A stretch of DNA of 64,000 nt from G963663495 sp963663495 (GTDB lineage Bacteria; Bacteroidota; Rhodothermia; Rhodothermales; Bin80), in the NCBI GenBank assembly GCA_963663495.1, contig OY760427.1, positions 806,001 through 870,000 on the forward strand. Reading direction: 5' to 3'. The translations under genes were made by a program, and so were the position numbers. Under the pieces are notes generated by a model, which saw nothing but the letters and a program-made list of their open reading frames with translations, ran no database searches and was not told the origin of the DNA. Numbering within the stretch: the stretch's first letter is position 1; each line of letters opens with the position of its first letter. This document shows positions 1-10,300 of the stretch, one piece after another.

Positions 1-1744
1 GCACCGTGTGGTGTGTTTGAGTCGTTTTCTGATACGGGGGCAGTGTCAGGATTTGGCCAGCCATGTACTGGGTAAGGTATTGAGACGGTTGGCAGATGAT
101 TTTCAGGGACGGTACTGTTACCGTCCCTGGGTTGTCGAAACGTATGTGGATCCCCAAGGGGGAGGAGCGTGTTTTGAGGTGAACAATTTTGTATTGATCG
201 GCCATACCGCAGGCGGAAAGCGGCACAAGGAGGCAAAGGAAGAGGATCCCAAGGGGCTGTATGTATACGAGTTGGACAAAGAATGGCGCGGGACCTTGGG
301 GGTACCGGAGGAGGAGTTGCGTCCGGTGAGGGATCCGCACGAGGGGATTGACAGTGCGCAGTGGGCCGAAACGGAGTTTGGCGGAGCGCCATTGGGAGAC
401 AGGCGGTTGTCTGTGCGACTGGTAAAGAGTACGTCCATGTTGGCCGATGTGATAGGCCACAGCATTACCGCGCATACGGATGCGGACCGCGCGGCGGTGA
501 AGGGGCATTACCGGTTATTGGAGAGCAAGAAGGACAAAACGGTAACGCCGGAGAACATATTGGCGCCGCATCGTGGGCGTACGATAGAGCGCATGCGTAG
601 TCAGGAGACCGTGTTATGCATCCAGGACACGACGAAGTTGCGGTACAGTACGCGGCCGGCGTGTACGGATTTGGAGGTAATAGGGAGTAATCAGACGACG
701 GCGAAGACGCTGGGGTTGCCGTTGCATGCGACGCTGGTGGTGACGGAGGATGGATTGACGTTGGGGGTGTTGCGTGGCAGCTTCAAGGATCCGGAGGAGG
801 GTCCGCATGTTCCGCGGACGCAGCAGTGGATAGACGGGTTCAAGGATATATGCGAGGCGGCGGAGGAGCTGTCCGGCGAGACGCAGGTGATCTGTGTTGC
901 GGACCGGGAGGCGGACAGCTTTGCTATGTTTGCCGAGCAGCGCAGACAGGGTAAGGCGGAGGTATTGATACGAGCGAAGCATGATCGCAAGCTGTTTGCG
1001 GTAATGCGCAGTGGTAAGGCTCCGGGGAATGTGGAGATAGAGATACAGCGGGTGACGGCGCGCAAGAAGCAGGCGCGCAAGCAGGCACGGAAGGGTCGCA
1101 GTTACCGGATGGTCAATACGGAGGTACGCTACGGGAGGTTCTTGTTGCCGGATCCGAAGAACGAGGAGGAGCCGGTGGTGATGTACGGGGTGCATGTGAT
1201 GGAGGTGGAGCCTCCGGGGGATGCGCTGCCGGTGGAGTGGATGCTATTGACCAGCATGGAGGTAGGGAGCGTAGCGGATGCACGGCGGGTGTTGGCAATG
1301 TATCTCAAGCGGTGGCGGGTGGAAGACTTCTTCCGCGTGCTCAAGAGTGGGTGCAAGGTAGAGCGTTTGGGTCTGCGTACCTCGTTGCGTCTGCAGCGAG
1401 CAATAACGATGTATTGTGTGATATCCTGGCGCGTCATGACCTTGGTGCAATTGGGTCGGGAGGTGCCGGAGCTGGACGCGGATGTCTTTTTCACGGAGAT
1501 GGAGCTGCGATTCTTGGAAGGATATGCAGCACGGGTAAAGCTGCCGAAGCCCAGTACTTTGGGAGCTGCTATCCTGAGCGTAGCGGTGCTCGGCGGTTAT
1601 CAGAACCGCACTCGTGATGGACTGGTGGGTTACCAGATCATGTGGCGTGGCCTAGAGAGGTTACACCTAATGACATTGGGATACGAGGTAAGAGACGAAC
1701 AATTGAGTGCATGTTCGCACGGGAATTCATCTGGGTTCATATAA
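1..1744 (+). CDS. IS4-type transposase with N-terminal DUF4338 (DruA-like) domain, 5' end outside window
   Basis: DDE transposase of the IS4 class, expected to cut and join transposon ends. The reading frame is open at the window edge, so the N terminus is missing. The first ~95 residues (RFLIRGQCQDLASHVLG, VETYVDP, a GHTAGG motif, a YVYEL strand) resemble the C-terminal part of DUF4338, the domain of Druantia DruA, which is known to occur fused to IS4 transposases. Then come a transposase DNA-binding segment (QWAETEFGGAPLGDRRL) and the DDE core: first Asp in IQDTTKL, second in VADREAD, and a YLKRWRVEDFFRVLKSG segment matching the Y-x2-R-x3-E-x6-K signature of IS4. The core looks intact and the frame has no internal stops. 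No terminal repeat was found on the right; the left end lies outside the window. Confidence 0.85.
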   Translation, partial: HRVVCLSRFLIRGQCQDLASHVLGKVLRRLADDFQGRYCYRPWVVETYVDPQGGGACFEVNNFVLIGHTAGGKRHKEAKEEDPKGLYVYELDKEWRGTLGVPEEELRPVRDPHEGIDSAQWAETEFGGAPLGDRRLSVRLVKSTSMLADVIGHSITAHTDADRAAVKGHYRLLESKKDKTVTPENILAPHRGRTIERMRSQETVLCIQDTTKLRYSTRPACTDLEVIGSNQTTAKTLGLPLHATLVVTEDGLTLGVLRGSFKDPEEGPHVPRTQQWIDGFKDICEAAEELSGETQVICVADREADSFAMFAEQRRQGKAEVLIRAKHDRKLFAVMRSGKAPGNVEIEIQRVTARKKQARKQARKGRSYRMVNTEVRYGRFLLPDPKNEEEPVVMYGVHVMEVEPPGDALPVEWMLLTSMEVGSVADARRVLAMYLKRWRVEDFFRVLKSGCKVERLGLRTSLRLQRAITMYCVISWRVMTLVQLGREVPELDADVFFTEMELRFLEGYAARVKLPKPSTLGAAILSVAVLGGYQNRTRDGLVGYQIMWRGLERLHLMTLGYEVRDEQLSACSHGNSSGFI

Positions 1745-1796
1745 ATGGCATATCAACCTGCCTGATGTGGGCCTATGCCCCAGTGGCTACACCTGC

Positions 1797-2100
1797 GTGA
1801 GCGTGCGGTGAACTTGCATCTTGATTAGGTGACGGGTTCTGTAGAGCTTACCCGTAGACGTGAGAACCCAGACCCCGGACCGCCCGCCTGGTACAGCCCA
1901 GACGTACGGCGGAAGAGATGTTTCCGCTGGTAGAGCAGTATAACGAAAGGACCCGGTCCGCAGCGGCGTCTTGCGCAGAGCAGGGCATCTCGTACGGACC
2001 GTTGAATTACTGGAGGCAGAAGTATCGCTAGGAGACTGCAGCCGAGGGTTCGTGGATGTAGGCAATGCAGCGCCAAGGGAAGCGGCGCAGGAAGAGATCG
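1797..2100 (+). pseudogene. IS66-family element remnant (left end plus tnpA fragment)
   Basis: The segment begins with an IS66-like end (GTGAGCGTGCGGTGAAC, 1797-1813). An ATG at 1918 opens a 37-codon frame ending at a TAG at 2029-2031. It encodes MFPLVEQYNERTRSAAAS followed by a CAEQGISYGPLNYWRQKYR segment, which matches the helix-turn-helix start of IS66 TnpA (orf1). The similarity continues past the stop for roughly 70 bases and then ends. A second, longer copy of the same sequence lies on the minus strand at 19318-19742. No tnpB or tnpC is present here, so this is a dead fragment. Confidence 0.6.
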
Positions 2101-2244
2101 CGTATCCGCACGAGAGGATGGCATTATTCACCTCAAGTCACACACCATACCTATTAGGCCGAAATACCCGAGATATTCCGACAGCCATGCCAGCGATATT
2201 TGACCATACCTGACGAACAATCGAACCGTGATGGATGATTTATG

Positions 2245-2440
2245 GGTACAGGGCAGTGCTAGGGCCTGTCGTTCTGCAACGCATCCATTTCTCTTCTGGA
2301 AATGGTGGCCACGCGCATGGCAGGGTTTTCGCGAACCCTGTCCGCGTTTGTCTGACGTGTCCACCCCTGCACATGTTGCAGCAGGTACTGCCGCACCGAC
2401 TTCCGAAAACTATGTGTAATCCAATCCGTCCACGATCGTC
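2245..2440 (-). pseudogene. Internal fragment of an IS1380-family transposase
   Basis: Read on the minus strand, this stretch aligns with 15187-15370 of the IS1380 copy further right. Shared stretches include GCAGTACCTGCTGCAACATG, AGGGGTGG and CCATGCGCGTGGCCAC, with scattered substitutions and small indels. It corresponds to the part of the transposase around LRRDPAMRVAT...LASQPT. Both ends of the gene are absent and the frame is broken, so it is a relic. It shows that at least two IS1380 insertions of this type have occurred in the region. Confidence 0.6.
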
Positions 2441-2750
2441 AACGAAAACCCACTCCAAACGCTCGCCATTGCACGGGGCATTAAGCGTTCTTATAACCTG
2501 ATTCTGGTGGAACATGCCGCAATATGTCTTGGGATATTAGAAGCCGGCTACAGAAAAAAGGCAGGGCTACCCGACAAATTACAGGGTAGCGAGTGTTTTG
2601 GCTGTGTTGAAGGGTTACGGCAGTTGGAAGGTGATAAGCGGATGATCCCATATTGCGTACAGGGACAAGCTTATAGGCGACAGGTGGCATGAAATGGGTT
2701 ACATGGTTGTACCACAGCCCCTAACCACAACGGTGTTCTGATACGCACTG
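2441..2750. other. Stretch with no identifiable gene
   Basis: A 61-codon frame with a GTG start (2507-2692, plus strand; starts VEHAAICLGILEAGYRKKAG) can be extended upstream in frame to about 2430 (NENPLQTLAIARGIKRSYN). The sequence looks protein-like but matches no family I recognise. With no start signal and with IS relics on its left, it is more likely a gene fragment than a gene. Nothing else is visible. Confidence 0.3.
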
Positions 2751-3878
2751 CTATTCAGCTGCTAGCTCAGGGACTGGCTCATACCGGGGGGGGTTAATAC
2801 GGATTCTGGAAAACGCAATGTCCTTGATGAGCTTCATTTCCGATGTAACGCCTGCCACGGCATACTCCACCGCTTGCAGTCTCGAATTGGCATCCGAGAA
2901 TCCCTCCATCATGTCGACCCTCAAGGTTGCGAGCCCTTCGTTCATGTCGGTCCTCAAGGCAGCGTCACCTTCGTTCATGTCGGCCCTCAAGGTTGCGTTA
3001 GCTTCGTTCATGTCGGCCCTCAAGGTTGCGTTAGCTTCGTTCATGTCGGTCCTCAAGGTTGCGATACCTTCGTTTATGTCGGTCCTCAAGGCAGCGTTAG
3101 CTTCGTTCATGTCGGCCCTCAAGGCAGCGACAGATGCGTTAGCTTCGTTCATGTCGGTCCTCAAGGCAGCGATGTTTTCGTTCATGTCGGTCCTCAAGGC
3201 AGCGATGTTTTCGTTCATGTCGGTCCTCAAGGCAGCGACATCCTTGATCATGTCGGTCCTCAAGGCAGCGATGTTTTCGTTCATGTCGGTCCTCAAGGCA
3301 GCGATGTTTTCGTTCATGTCGGTCCTCAAGGCAGCGATTTCCTTGATCATGTCGGTCCTCAAGGCAGCGATAGATGCGTTGGCTTCGTTTATGTCGGTCC
3401 TCAAGGCAGCGATGTTTTCGTTCATGTCGGTCCTCAAGGCAGCGACATCCTTGATCATGTCGGTCCTCAAGGCAGCGACATCCTTGATCATGTCGGTCCT
3501 CAAGGCAGCGATAGATGCGTTGGCTTCGTTTATGTCGGTCCTCAAGGCAGCGATAGATGCGTTGGCTTCGTTTATGTCGGTCCTCAAGGCAGCGATAGAT
3601 GCGTTGGCTTCGTTTATGTCGGTCCTCAAGGCAGCGATAGATGCGTTGGCTTCGTTTATGTCGGTCCTCAAGGCAGCGATACCATTGCTTATGTCGGTCC
3701 TCAAGGCAGCGATATCTGAATCCGTTTTATCCCTATGAGCCCTTAGATCCTCCCTAACAGCCAATGCGCTTGCACTGATTGCACGATGGAGTGTTGACGA
3801 CAAGCGCAGTACAAGTCCAAGCGTCGCAATCACCGCAGTCGCGGCGGCAATCAGTGTAATAATGCTTTCTTGTTCCAT
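2751..3878 (-). CDS. Membrane-anchored coiled-coil protein of 11- and 14-residue repeats
   Basis: A 375-aa protein of unknown function. Residues ~5-25 (IITLIAAATAVIATLGLVL) form one N-terminal membrane segment. A linker (ALAVREDLRAHRDKTDSD) follows, then about 22 tandem repeats to roughly residue 315. Units are either 11 residues (IAALRTDMNEN, VAALRTDMIKD) or 14 residues (IAALRTDINEANAS), each with the core AALRTD. Eleven and fourteen residues correspond to three and four coiled-coil turns, so both lengths keep a continuous helix register. A non-repeat tail (FSDANSRLQAVEYAVAGVTSEMKLI, ending in PVPELAAE) closes the protein. At DNA level the units are 33 and 42 bp and nearly identical, so copy number should vary between strains. 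The ATG at 3876-3878 gives the membrane helix directly. Long frames on the other strand are by-products of the repeats. Confidence 0.75.
   Translation of the reverse strand: MEQESIITLIAAATAVIATLGLVLRLSSTLHRAISASALAVREDLRAHRDKTDSDIAALRTDISNGIAALRTDINEANASIAALRTDINEANASIAALRTDINEANASIAALRTDINEANASIAALRTDMIKDVAALRTDMIKDVAALRTDMNENIAALRTDINEANASIAALRTDMIKEIAALRTDMNENIAALRTDMNENIAALRTDMIKDVAALRTDMNENIAALRTDMNENIAALRTDMNEANASVAALRADMNEANAALRTDINEGIATLRTDMNEANATLRADMNEANATLRADMNEGDAALRTDMNEGLATLRVDMMEGFSDANSRLQAVEYAVAGVTSEMKLIKDIAFSRIRINPPRYEPVPELAAE
2890..3715. repeat. Tandem array of 33-bp and 42-bp coding repeats
   Basis: The repeat units contain the core GTCGGTCCTCAAGGCAGCGA (plus-strand reading) and are either 33 or 42 bp long. 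They are packed head to tail with no unique spacers, which excludes a CRISPR array. The 42-bp form carries an extra ATAGATGCGTTGGCTTC-type segment. Units towards 3,700 are the most uniform and those near 2,900 the most diverged. This pattern is expected from recent unequal exchange or slippage at the end encoding the protein's N-terminal part. Confidence 0.9.
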
Positions 3879-4358
3879 GATAGAAGGCTGTTCTTAAGTG
3901 CTATAGTATGTACCCTATATATTTGTTCCGCCAACATGCGTTCCGACTAATTGTCCGACCCCCGTATACATGGCCGAATTCAACCGGAGTAACATGTGCA
4001 ATCTTGTATCCGAACGAGGGATCCTGTAACAACGCCAAAACGTCCGCTACCCTGTACTTGACGGGATGCTTACCTAGGCATTACCGTTTTGAGACCTGCT
4101 CAGCGTCTACTCATGGTCCGGCCCGCATCGTTACTAAGCTGCGCTTATAGCCTGTAAACCACAGTGCTTCATACCACGTCGTTTCTTTCATAATACGCTT
4201 TAGTCAATACCAACCTAAGCGACAGTTGTTGGGCGGGATTTGTACCCGCCGCAGGAAAATGCCTTTCCATGGCGCACGTAAACCGTGGGCTCATGGGATC
4301 AATAGTCATGACGCCTAGTCGTAAAATCAGTTAACCGTTCGGCTTATCCGCGGGCACT
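3879..4358. other. 480-bp intergenic region upstream of the polyketide synthase
   Basis: No gene is recognisable. The region separates the divergently transcribed coiled-coil gene and PKS and should hold both promoters. A small hairpin is present at 4232-4250 (GGCGGG, 7-nt loop, CCCGCC). No clear Shine-Dalgarno sequence precedes the PKS ATG at 4359. No promoter motif can be assigned with confidence. Confidence 0.4.
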
Positions 4359-7300
4359 ATGCGTAAGACTAGGAACACCTTTGAGCCCATCGCCATCGTC
4401 GGCATGGCATGCCGCTTCCCTGCTGCGAACGATATTGAGGCATTCTGGCGTCTGCTTGAAACCGGGGGAAATGCGGTGGCCGAAGGCATCCCGGGTTCCG
4501 GCGTCGGGCGCTGGGGCGTGCTTTTTGGCGACGAAGCCGTTCAGAGTGAAGGGTGTCGTTTCGGCGCCTTCGTGGACGATATTGATCGGTTCGACGCCGC
4601 GTTCTTTCGCATCTCCCCGGTGGAAGCACGAATGCTGGATCCGCAACAGCGCATGATGCTGGAGGTAACCTGGCATGCTCTTGAAGACGCTGGAGTTGAT
4701 CCAGAACGGCTGAGGGGCAGCCGCACCGGGGTCTACACCGGGATCAGCAACGATGAGTACCGGATGCTGGTGGTTGATTCGGCCAAACCTGCTAAGGCTG
4801 CCTCATGCCTGTATGCCCTCAGCGGCACCAATCTTAACGGAACGGCCGGACGTGTCTCTTTCGTGCTGGGTTTGACCGGTCCAGCCAAAGCCGTGGACGC
4901 CGCTTGCGCGTCGGCGATGGTGGCGATTAACGATGCGGTGGCGGATTTGCAGCAGAGCAAGACCGATTTGGCCATCGCCGGCGGCGTGCAGACGATCCTG
5001 AATGGCCGAGTCTACCAACTGCGCGCGGATGCGATGATGTTATCCCCTGACGGGAAGTGCAAGACGTTCGATGCGCTGGCAAACGGTTATGTGCGGGCCG
5101 AGGGCTGCGGGGTAGTTATTCTGAAGCGCCTGAGCGAAGCGGAGGCCGATGGCGATCGCATTTGGGCAGTTATTCGCGGCTCTGCGGTAAATCACGGCGG
5201 AACCGGAGTCGGCCTGACGGTTCCGAATACCCCCGGGCTAGCGCAGGTGATGGAAAACGCGCTGGCGCAAGCAGGTGTGGATCCGCTGGATGTGGACTAT
5301 GTGGAAGCGCACGGGACAGGCACAGCGGTCGGTGATCCGATTGAATTGAATGCCGTGGAGAGCGTATACGGCAGGGGGCGAGACACCCGCAATCCGCTGC
5401 TCATCGGCTCGGTGAAGACTAATGTCGGACACTTGGAGTCCGCGGCGGGAGTCGCTGGCCTGATTAAGGCCGCGCTGGTGGTAAAACGTGGTGTAATTCC
5501 GAAACACCTGCACTTCCATACTCCCAACCCGGCCTTCCAGTGGGACAGCGCATCACTGAAGGTGACAACCAGCATGACGGACTGGCCCGACCGGACCGGG
5601 CGGCCGCGCGTGGTGGGAGTCAACTGTTTCGGCATCTCGGGTACGAACGCTCACCTGTTGGTGGCAGAGTACCAGGGGCAGGACGAGGCAACCGCGGCGA
5701 TGTCCACACCCGTGGGAGCGACCGTATCTGTGCAGGTCGCGCTGCTTTCCGCGGAAGTGGAGACCGGGCCGCGCCGAAGTCGTTTGCTGCCTCTATCCGC
5801 TAAGTCGGAGGATGGTCTCCGCGATGTGGCTGCGCGGTACCTCCTGTGGCTCAACGACCGGGCTGGTGCGTCGTCTGGCGTAGCCATGGTCCAGGAGGCG
5901 CTGCTTGCGGACATGGCGTGGACAGCCGGTGTGGGGCGCAGTCATTTCGATCACCGTGCGGGCGTCGTCTTCAACGATACCAAATCCCTGCGTGAGGGGC
6001 TGAAGGAATGGGCCGAGGGTGCCCGAAGCGTGGAGGCGGGGGCCGCGAGCACGGTGGCATTTGCCTACACCGGGCAGGGCAGCCAGTGGACCGGTATGGG
6101 CAGGGTGTTGTACGAGACCGAGCCCGTGGTACAGACCGTCATGGATCGGTGCGCGGCCGTGTGCACGGAACTGCGCGGAATCTCTTTGCTGGACGTGATG
6201 TTCGGGCGAGGCGGGGATGTTGCTACCTTGGGTGATACGGCTTGGGAGCAGCCCGCCCTGTACGCGTTGGAGTGCGCGCTGGCGGCGCTCTGGGAGAGTG
6301 TAGGCGTCAGACCGGACGCGGTTATCGGACACAGTGTCGGGGAATTGGCGGCTGCTAGGGCCGCGGGCGTGTTCAGCCTTGAAGACGGGATGCGGTTCGC
6401 CTGTGCGAGAGGTGCCCTGATGTCGGAAATGGAAGAGGGTGCCATGGCCGCTGTCTTCGCGCCCGCGGCGCGAGTGGCGGCTGCAGTTGAAGGCCTCAAC
6501 GTTGCCTCCAACAGCCCCGGTGTGAGCATATCCGGGGACAATGGCACGCATCAGGTGATCAGCGGCCGGGTGGCGGATGTTAAAGCCATCTCGGCGCATT
6601 TTGAAGCTAGGGGCGTGCGCGTACTCCAATTGGACACGGCGTGGGCATTCCATAGCGCACTCGTGGACCCGATCCTTGACGACTTGTACGCGTCGCTGAC
6701 CGGCATGAAAGTTTTTCCTCCGACCGTAGCCATGGTCAGCAATCTGACCGGCAGGACTGTGAGGTCGGACGAACTTCTGGACGGGCCATACTGGCGGCGG
6801 CATGCACGGGAGGCGGTAGCTTTCGCCTGCGGTGTCGGGGCTTTGGCGGATCTCGGCGTGGACTTGGTGATTGAGATCGGACCGCGTCCGGTGCTAGGTG
6901 CCATGGCACTCGCAGCTTGGCCCGAGGCCCGCGAAAATGCCGCGCCGGCCGTGGTGGCGAGCATGACGCGAGCCAACGACGGGACAGTACCACCCGGCGG
7001 TGGCATGGTAGAGGCGGTTGCCCTGGCGTACCAAGCGGGACTGCGGATCAGGTTCGAGGGGCTCTTCGCTGGGGAGTTACGGAGGAGGATTTCGCTACCG
7101 AGCTATCCGTTTCAGCGAAGTCGCCACTGGCTTGAGGCGCCGAGGCTGCGAAGCAGGATCGGAGGGCACCCGCTGCTCGGGGTTCGGCACGAGTCCGCCC
7201 GTGGAGACATCACCTTTGAGACGGAGATATTTCCCAATGATCCGTCCTGGCTGGAGGACCACCGCGTGTTCGGCAGAGTCGTGGCGCCGGGTGCGCTATA

Positions 7301-10300
7301 CGGGACCATGGCGGTGGCGTTGTCGCTGGCCGAGGTCGGCGGTCCATTGATCATTGAGGACATGCAGTTGCACAACGCGCTGGTCTTCATGGATGACGGC
7401 CCGGGCCACGGAACTGGCGGCGAAGGTCGCAGGATGCAGGCTGTCCTGGATGCGGCTGAGTCAGCTGCCGGCCGCCGTTTTCAGATCTTCAGCAAGGGGA
7501 GTAGTGGCGAATGGACTGTACACGTGGAGGCGCGCCTGTCACCGGATGCCGCGCTGCCAGACCCAGGGAAGCGGATTGATCCACGGTGTATCAGGGATGG
7601 CCTGTCACCCGTAAATGTGACGGGATACTACCGCGCCAAGGCCAGTACGGGCGTAGATCTAGGTCCGTATTTCCGCACACTGGGGCGCGCGTGGTCCGGA
7701 CCGGGTGAGGCGGTCGCTGAGATCAGCCTTCCTGAGGGTACCGGATCAGACGGCCTGGATGTTCATCCGCTTGTGTTGGATGGTTGCTTCCAGGTCGTTG
7801 GCGCGGCGCGCAACCTTGCACGGGGCCACAGCTCGGTCACCTACCTGCCCTTCGCGTGGGATCGGTTGTGGTTGACACGGGGCGGGTTGCCGGATCGGGT
7901 GGTGTGCCATGTGCGCCTGAGCGAACCATCCCACGAGGCGGACACGGATGCCGGTGAGCCATCGGAAGTACTGAGCGGTGAGATCCGCATCTACGACAGA
8001 GCTGGGGTTCCACTCGGTGGGATAAATGGATATACGGTGAAGCGGGCAACACGGGCTGCTTTGCTTTCGGCGACTGAAGGAGTTGATGACTTGCTCTACG
8101 AGGTCGTGTGGTGTGAGCGGGCGCTGACGCCCGGAATGCTGTCGGCTGATTTCATGCCGCCCCCGGGGGCTGTGAAAGCCAGTGCATTCCTGTGGTCTCG
8201 ATACTTGGTGGAGGCGGGTGTCGCCCCGGACGGCCGGATCGCTTTGCTCACCGATCTTGAGCGGTGGTCCCGTTCGTACGCTGCGGCCACGTTGGACCGG
8301 CTCGGTTGGAATCGCTCGGCGGGTGCCGTGGTGCACGCGGAAGAGCTGCGGGAAGAGCTTGGAGTTATGGCTCAGCACGCGCGCCTCTTCCGGCGCATGC
8401 TGGAGATGCTGGCTAAGTCCGGGATGCTGGCGGAACGGGTCGATGGTGCGTTCGTGGTTGTCAGCGGATCCGAGGATTCGTGGAACGCGGATATGCCGGA
8501 CGATCCCCGAGCGCACGCTCACGTTATGGAGGGGCGGTACTCCCACGGCTTAATTGAGATAGGGCTATTCCGGCGATCCGGGGATGCGCTGGCTGATGTA
8601 CTCCGCGGCCGAGTGGATCCGCTAACGCTCCTGTTCAGCAGCGGGAAGCCCACTGCGGCCGATCTGTACCTCAAGGCGCCGGTGGCGCGCGCGGCAAACC
8701 GGCTGCTTGAAGTGGCGGTCCAGACGCTTATAGACACGTTGCCGGAGGGCCGGCGCCTACGGGTGATAGAGATTGGGGCAGGTACCGGGTCGGCGACCGC
8801 GTCCATTTTGCCGCTACTCCCCGAGGGGCGGTTCGACTATACGTACACGGACCTCTCTGCGGGCTTCTTCACCGAGGCGGAGGCGCGCTTTGGGGACGGC
8901 CACGGGTGCATAGTGTACCGTCCGCTAGACGTTGAGAAAGACCCGATTGCGCAGGGGTTTAATGCCCACGGCTACGACCTGATAATCGCGTCTAACGTGC
9001 TGCATGCAACGCGGTACCTGGAGGAGACGCTGGGTCACTGCGTTGCGTTGTTGGCGCCATCGGGACAGCTGGTTGCATTGGAAAACCTGACCGGGCTGGG
9101 GTGGATGGATTTGACATTCGGACAGCTGGATGGTTGGTGGCGCTTCGCCGACGATTACCGTCCTCACCATGCTTTGGCCAGTCCCGCAGTGTGGAGGCAG
9201 GCACTGGGGGACGCAGGCTTTGAGGAGGTGGAGGTGCTGGGGGTGGACGAGTCGGACCCGGATACGACGCTAGATAAGGGGGTCATCGTGGCGCGCGGAC
9301 CGGCAGGTGTAGCCGAGGCGCCAGGGGTTTGTGTGCTGGCGGCGGACGATGGTGATCAAGCGACGGAGCTAGCTGAAGAGCTGGCCGCGCGAAATCAAAG
9401 GGTCGTAATAGTGCGGAACGAATCTTTGGACGGTACATGGCCGGCCGTCGGGGGGGCGGGAGTGTTCACAGCGGCGGTGCGAATGGAGCAGCGCCAGTCT
9501 TGGCGATCGCTTTTGGAGAGCTTACCGACGGATGTCCCGCTCAAGTGCGTCGTCCACTTCGTTGCGTTGGAAGGTCACGGGGAAGGGACTACAGCGGACG
9601 AGATGGCGCGGGATGTGCGGCGGGTGGGGGCCAGTGCGCTGGCTATGGTGCAAGGGTTGGCCGACGCTGCAGCGACGCCCGAGACTGGAGTGTGGTTCAT
9701 AACGCGGGGGGCGCAGGTGCTGGAGCGTGAGCGCGGCGGTGAACTCGTTGGGGCCGTGCTGTGGGGATTTGGCAAGGGGGTGGCCCGGGAAGCGGCCCAC
9801 CTGCGGCCCCGTATGGTTGACCTTGATCCAAGCCAGATGGCGCCGGGCCCCGATCTTGTGAACGAATTTCTGTATCCGGATCGCGAGGATCACATCGCGT
9901 ACCGAGGCAGTCGCCGAATGGCAGCGCGTTTGGTGCGTGCCGAGTCCGGGCCGGAACGGCTGGCTCTGCCAGAGGGCACCAACTGGGTGTTGGCCCCGGA
10001 TCCGGGGGGCAAATTCGATCGTCCGTATGTGCGGCTGCTGCCGGCGTGCCCTCTAAAACCGCATGAGGTCCGCGTGTCGGTGCAGGCGGCGGCGCTGAAT
10101 TTTTGGGACGTATTTCGTTCGCTTGGCTTTATTGAGGAGGGACTACTGGGCCGCGAGATGTGCGGCCATGTCGTTGAGACAGGTTCGTGCGTTGGCAGCG
10201 TCGCAGTCGGCGATCATGTGGTCGGTATGGGGTTTGGCGCGTTTGGGCCGGAGATGGTCACGCACGAGGAGCTGGTAGCCCTCGCACCGCATGGAATCCC

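Noticed and set aside
2890..3715. Possible CRISPR array
   Set aside because: The repeats are contiguous, without unique spacers, and are in frame within a protein.
2818..3738. Long plus-strand frames (306 and 281 codons) opposite the coiled-coil gene
   Set aside because: They are produced by the 33/42-bp repeats, which are multiples of three and keep all frames open. They have no ribosome-binding site or recognisable fold; the minus-strand protein has a membrane helix and proper ends.
4232..4250. Possible tRNA-like or riboswitch hairpin upstream of the PKS
   Set aside because: Only one 6-bp stem is present; no partner stems or expected conserved sequence could be found.
5793..6803. 336-codon minus-strand frame within the PKS
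   Set aside because: Shadow of the GC-rich AT domain; no motif and no start signal.
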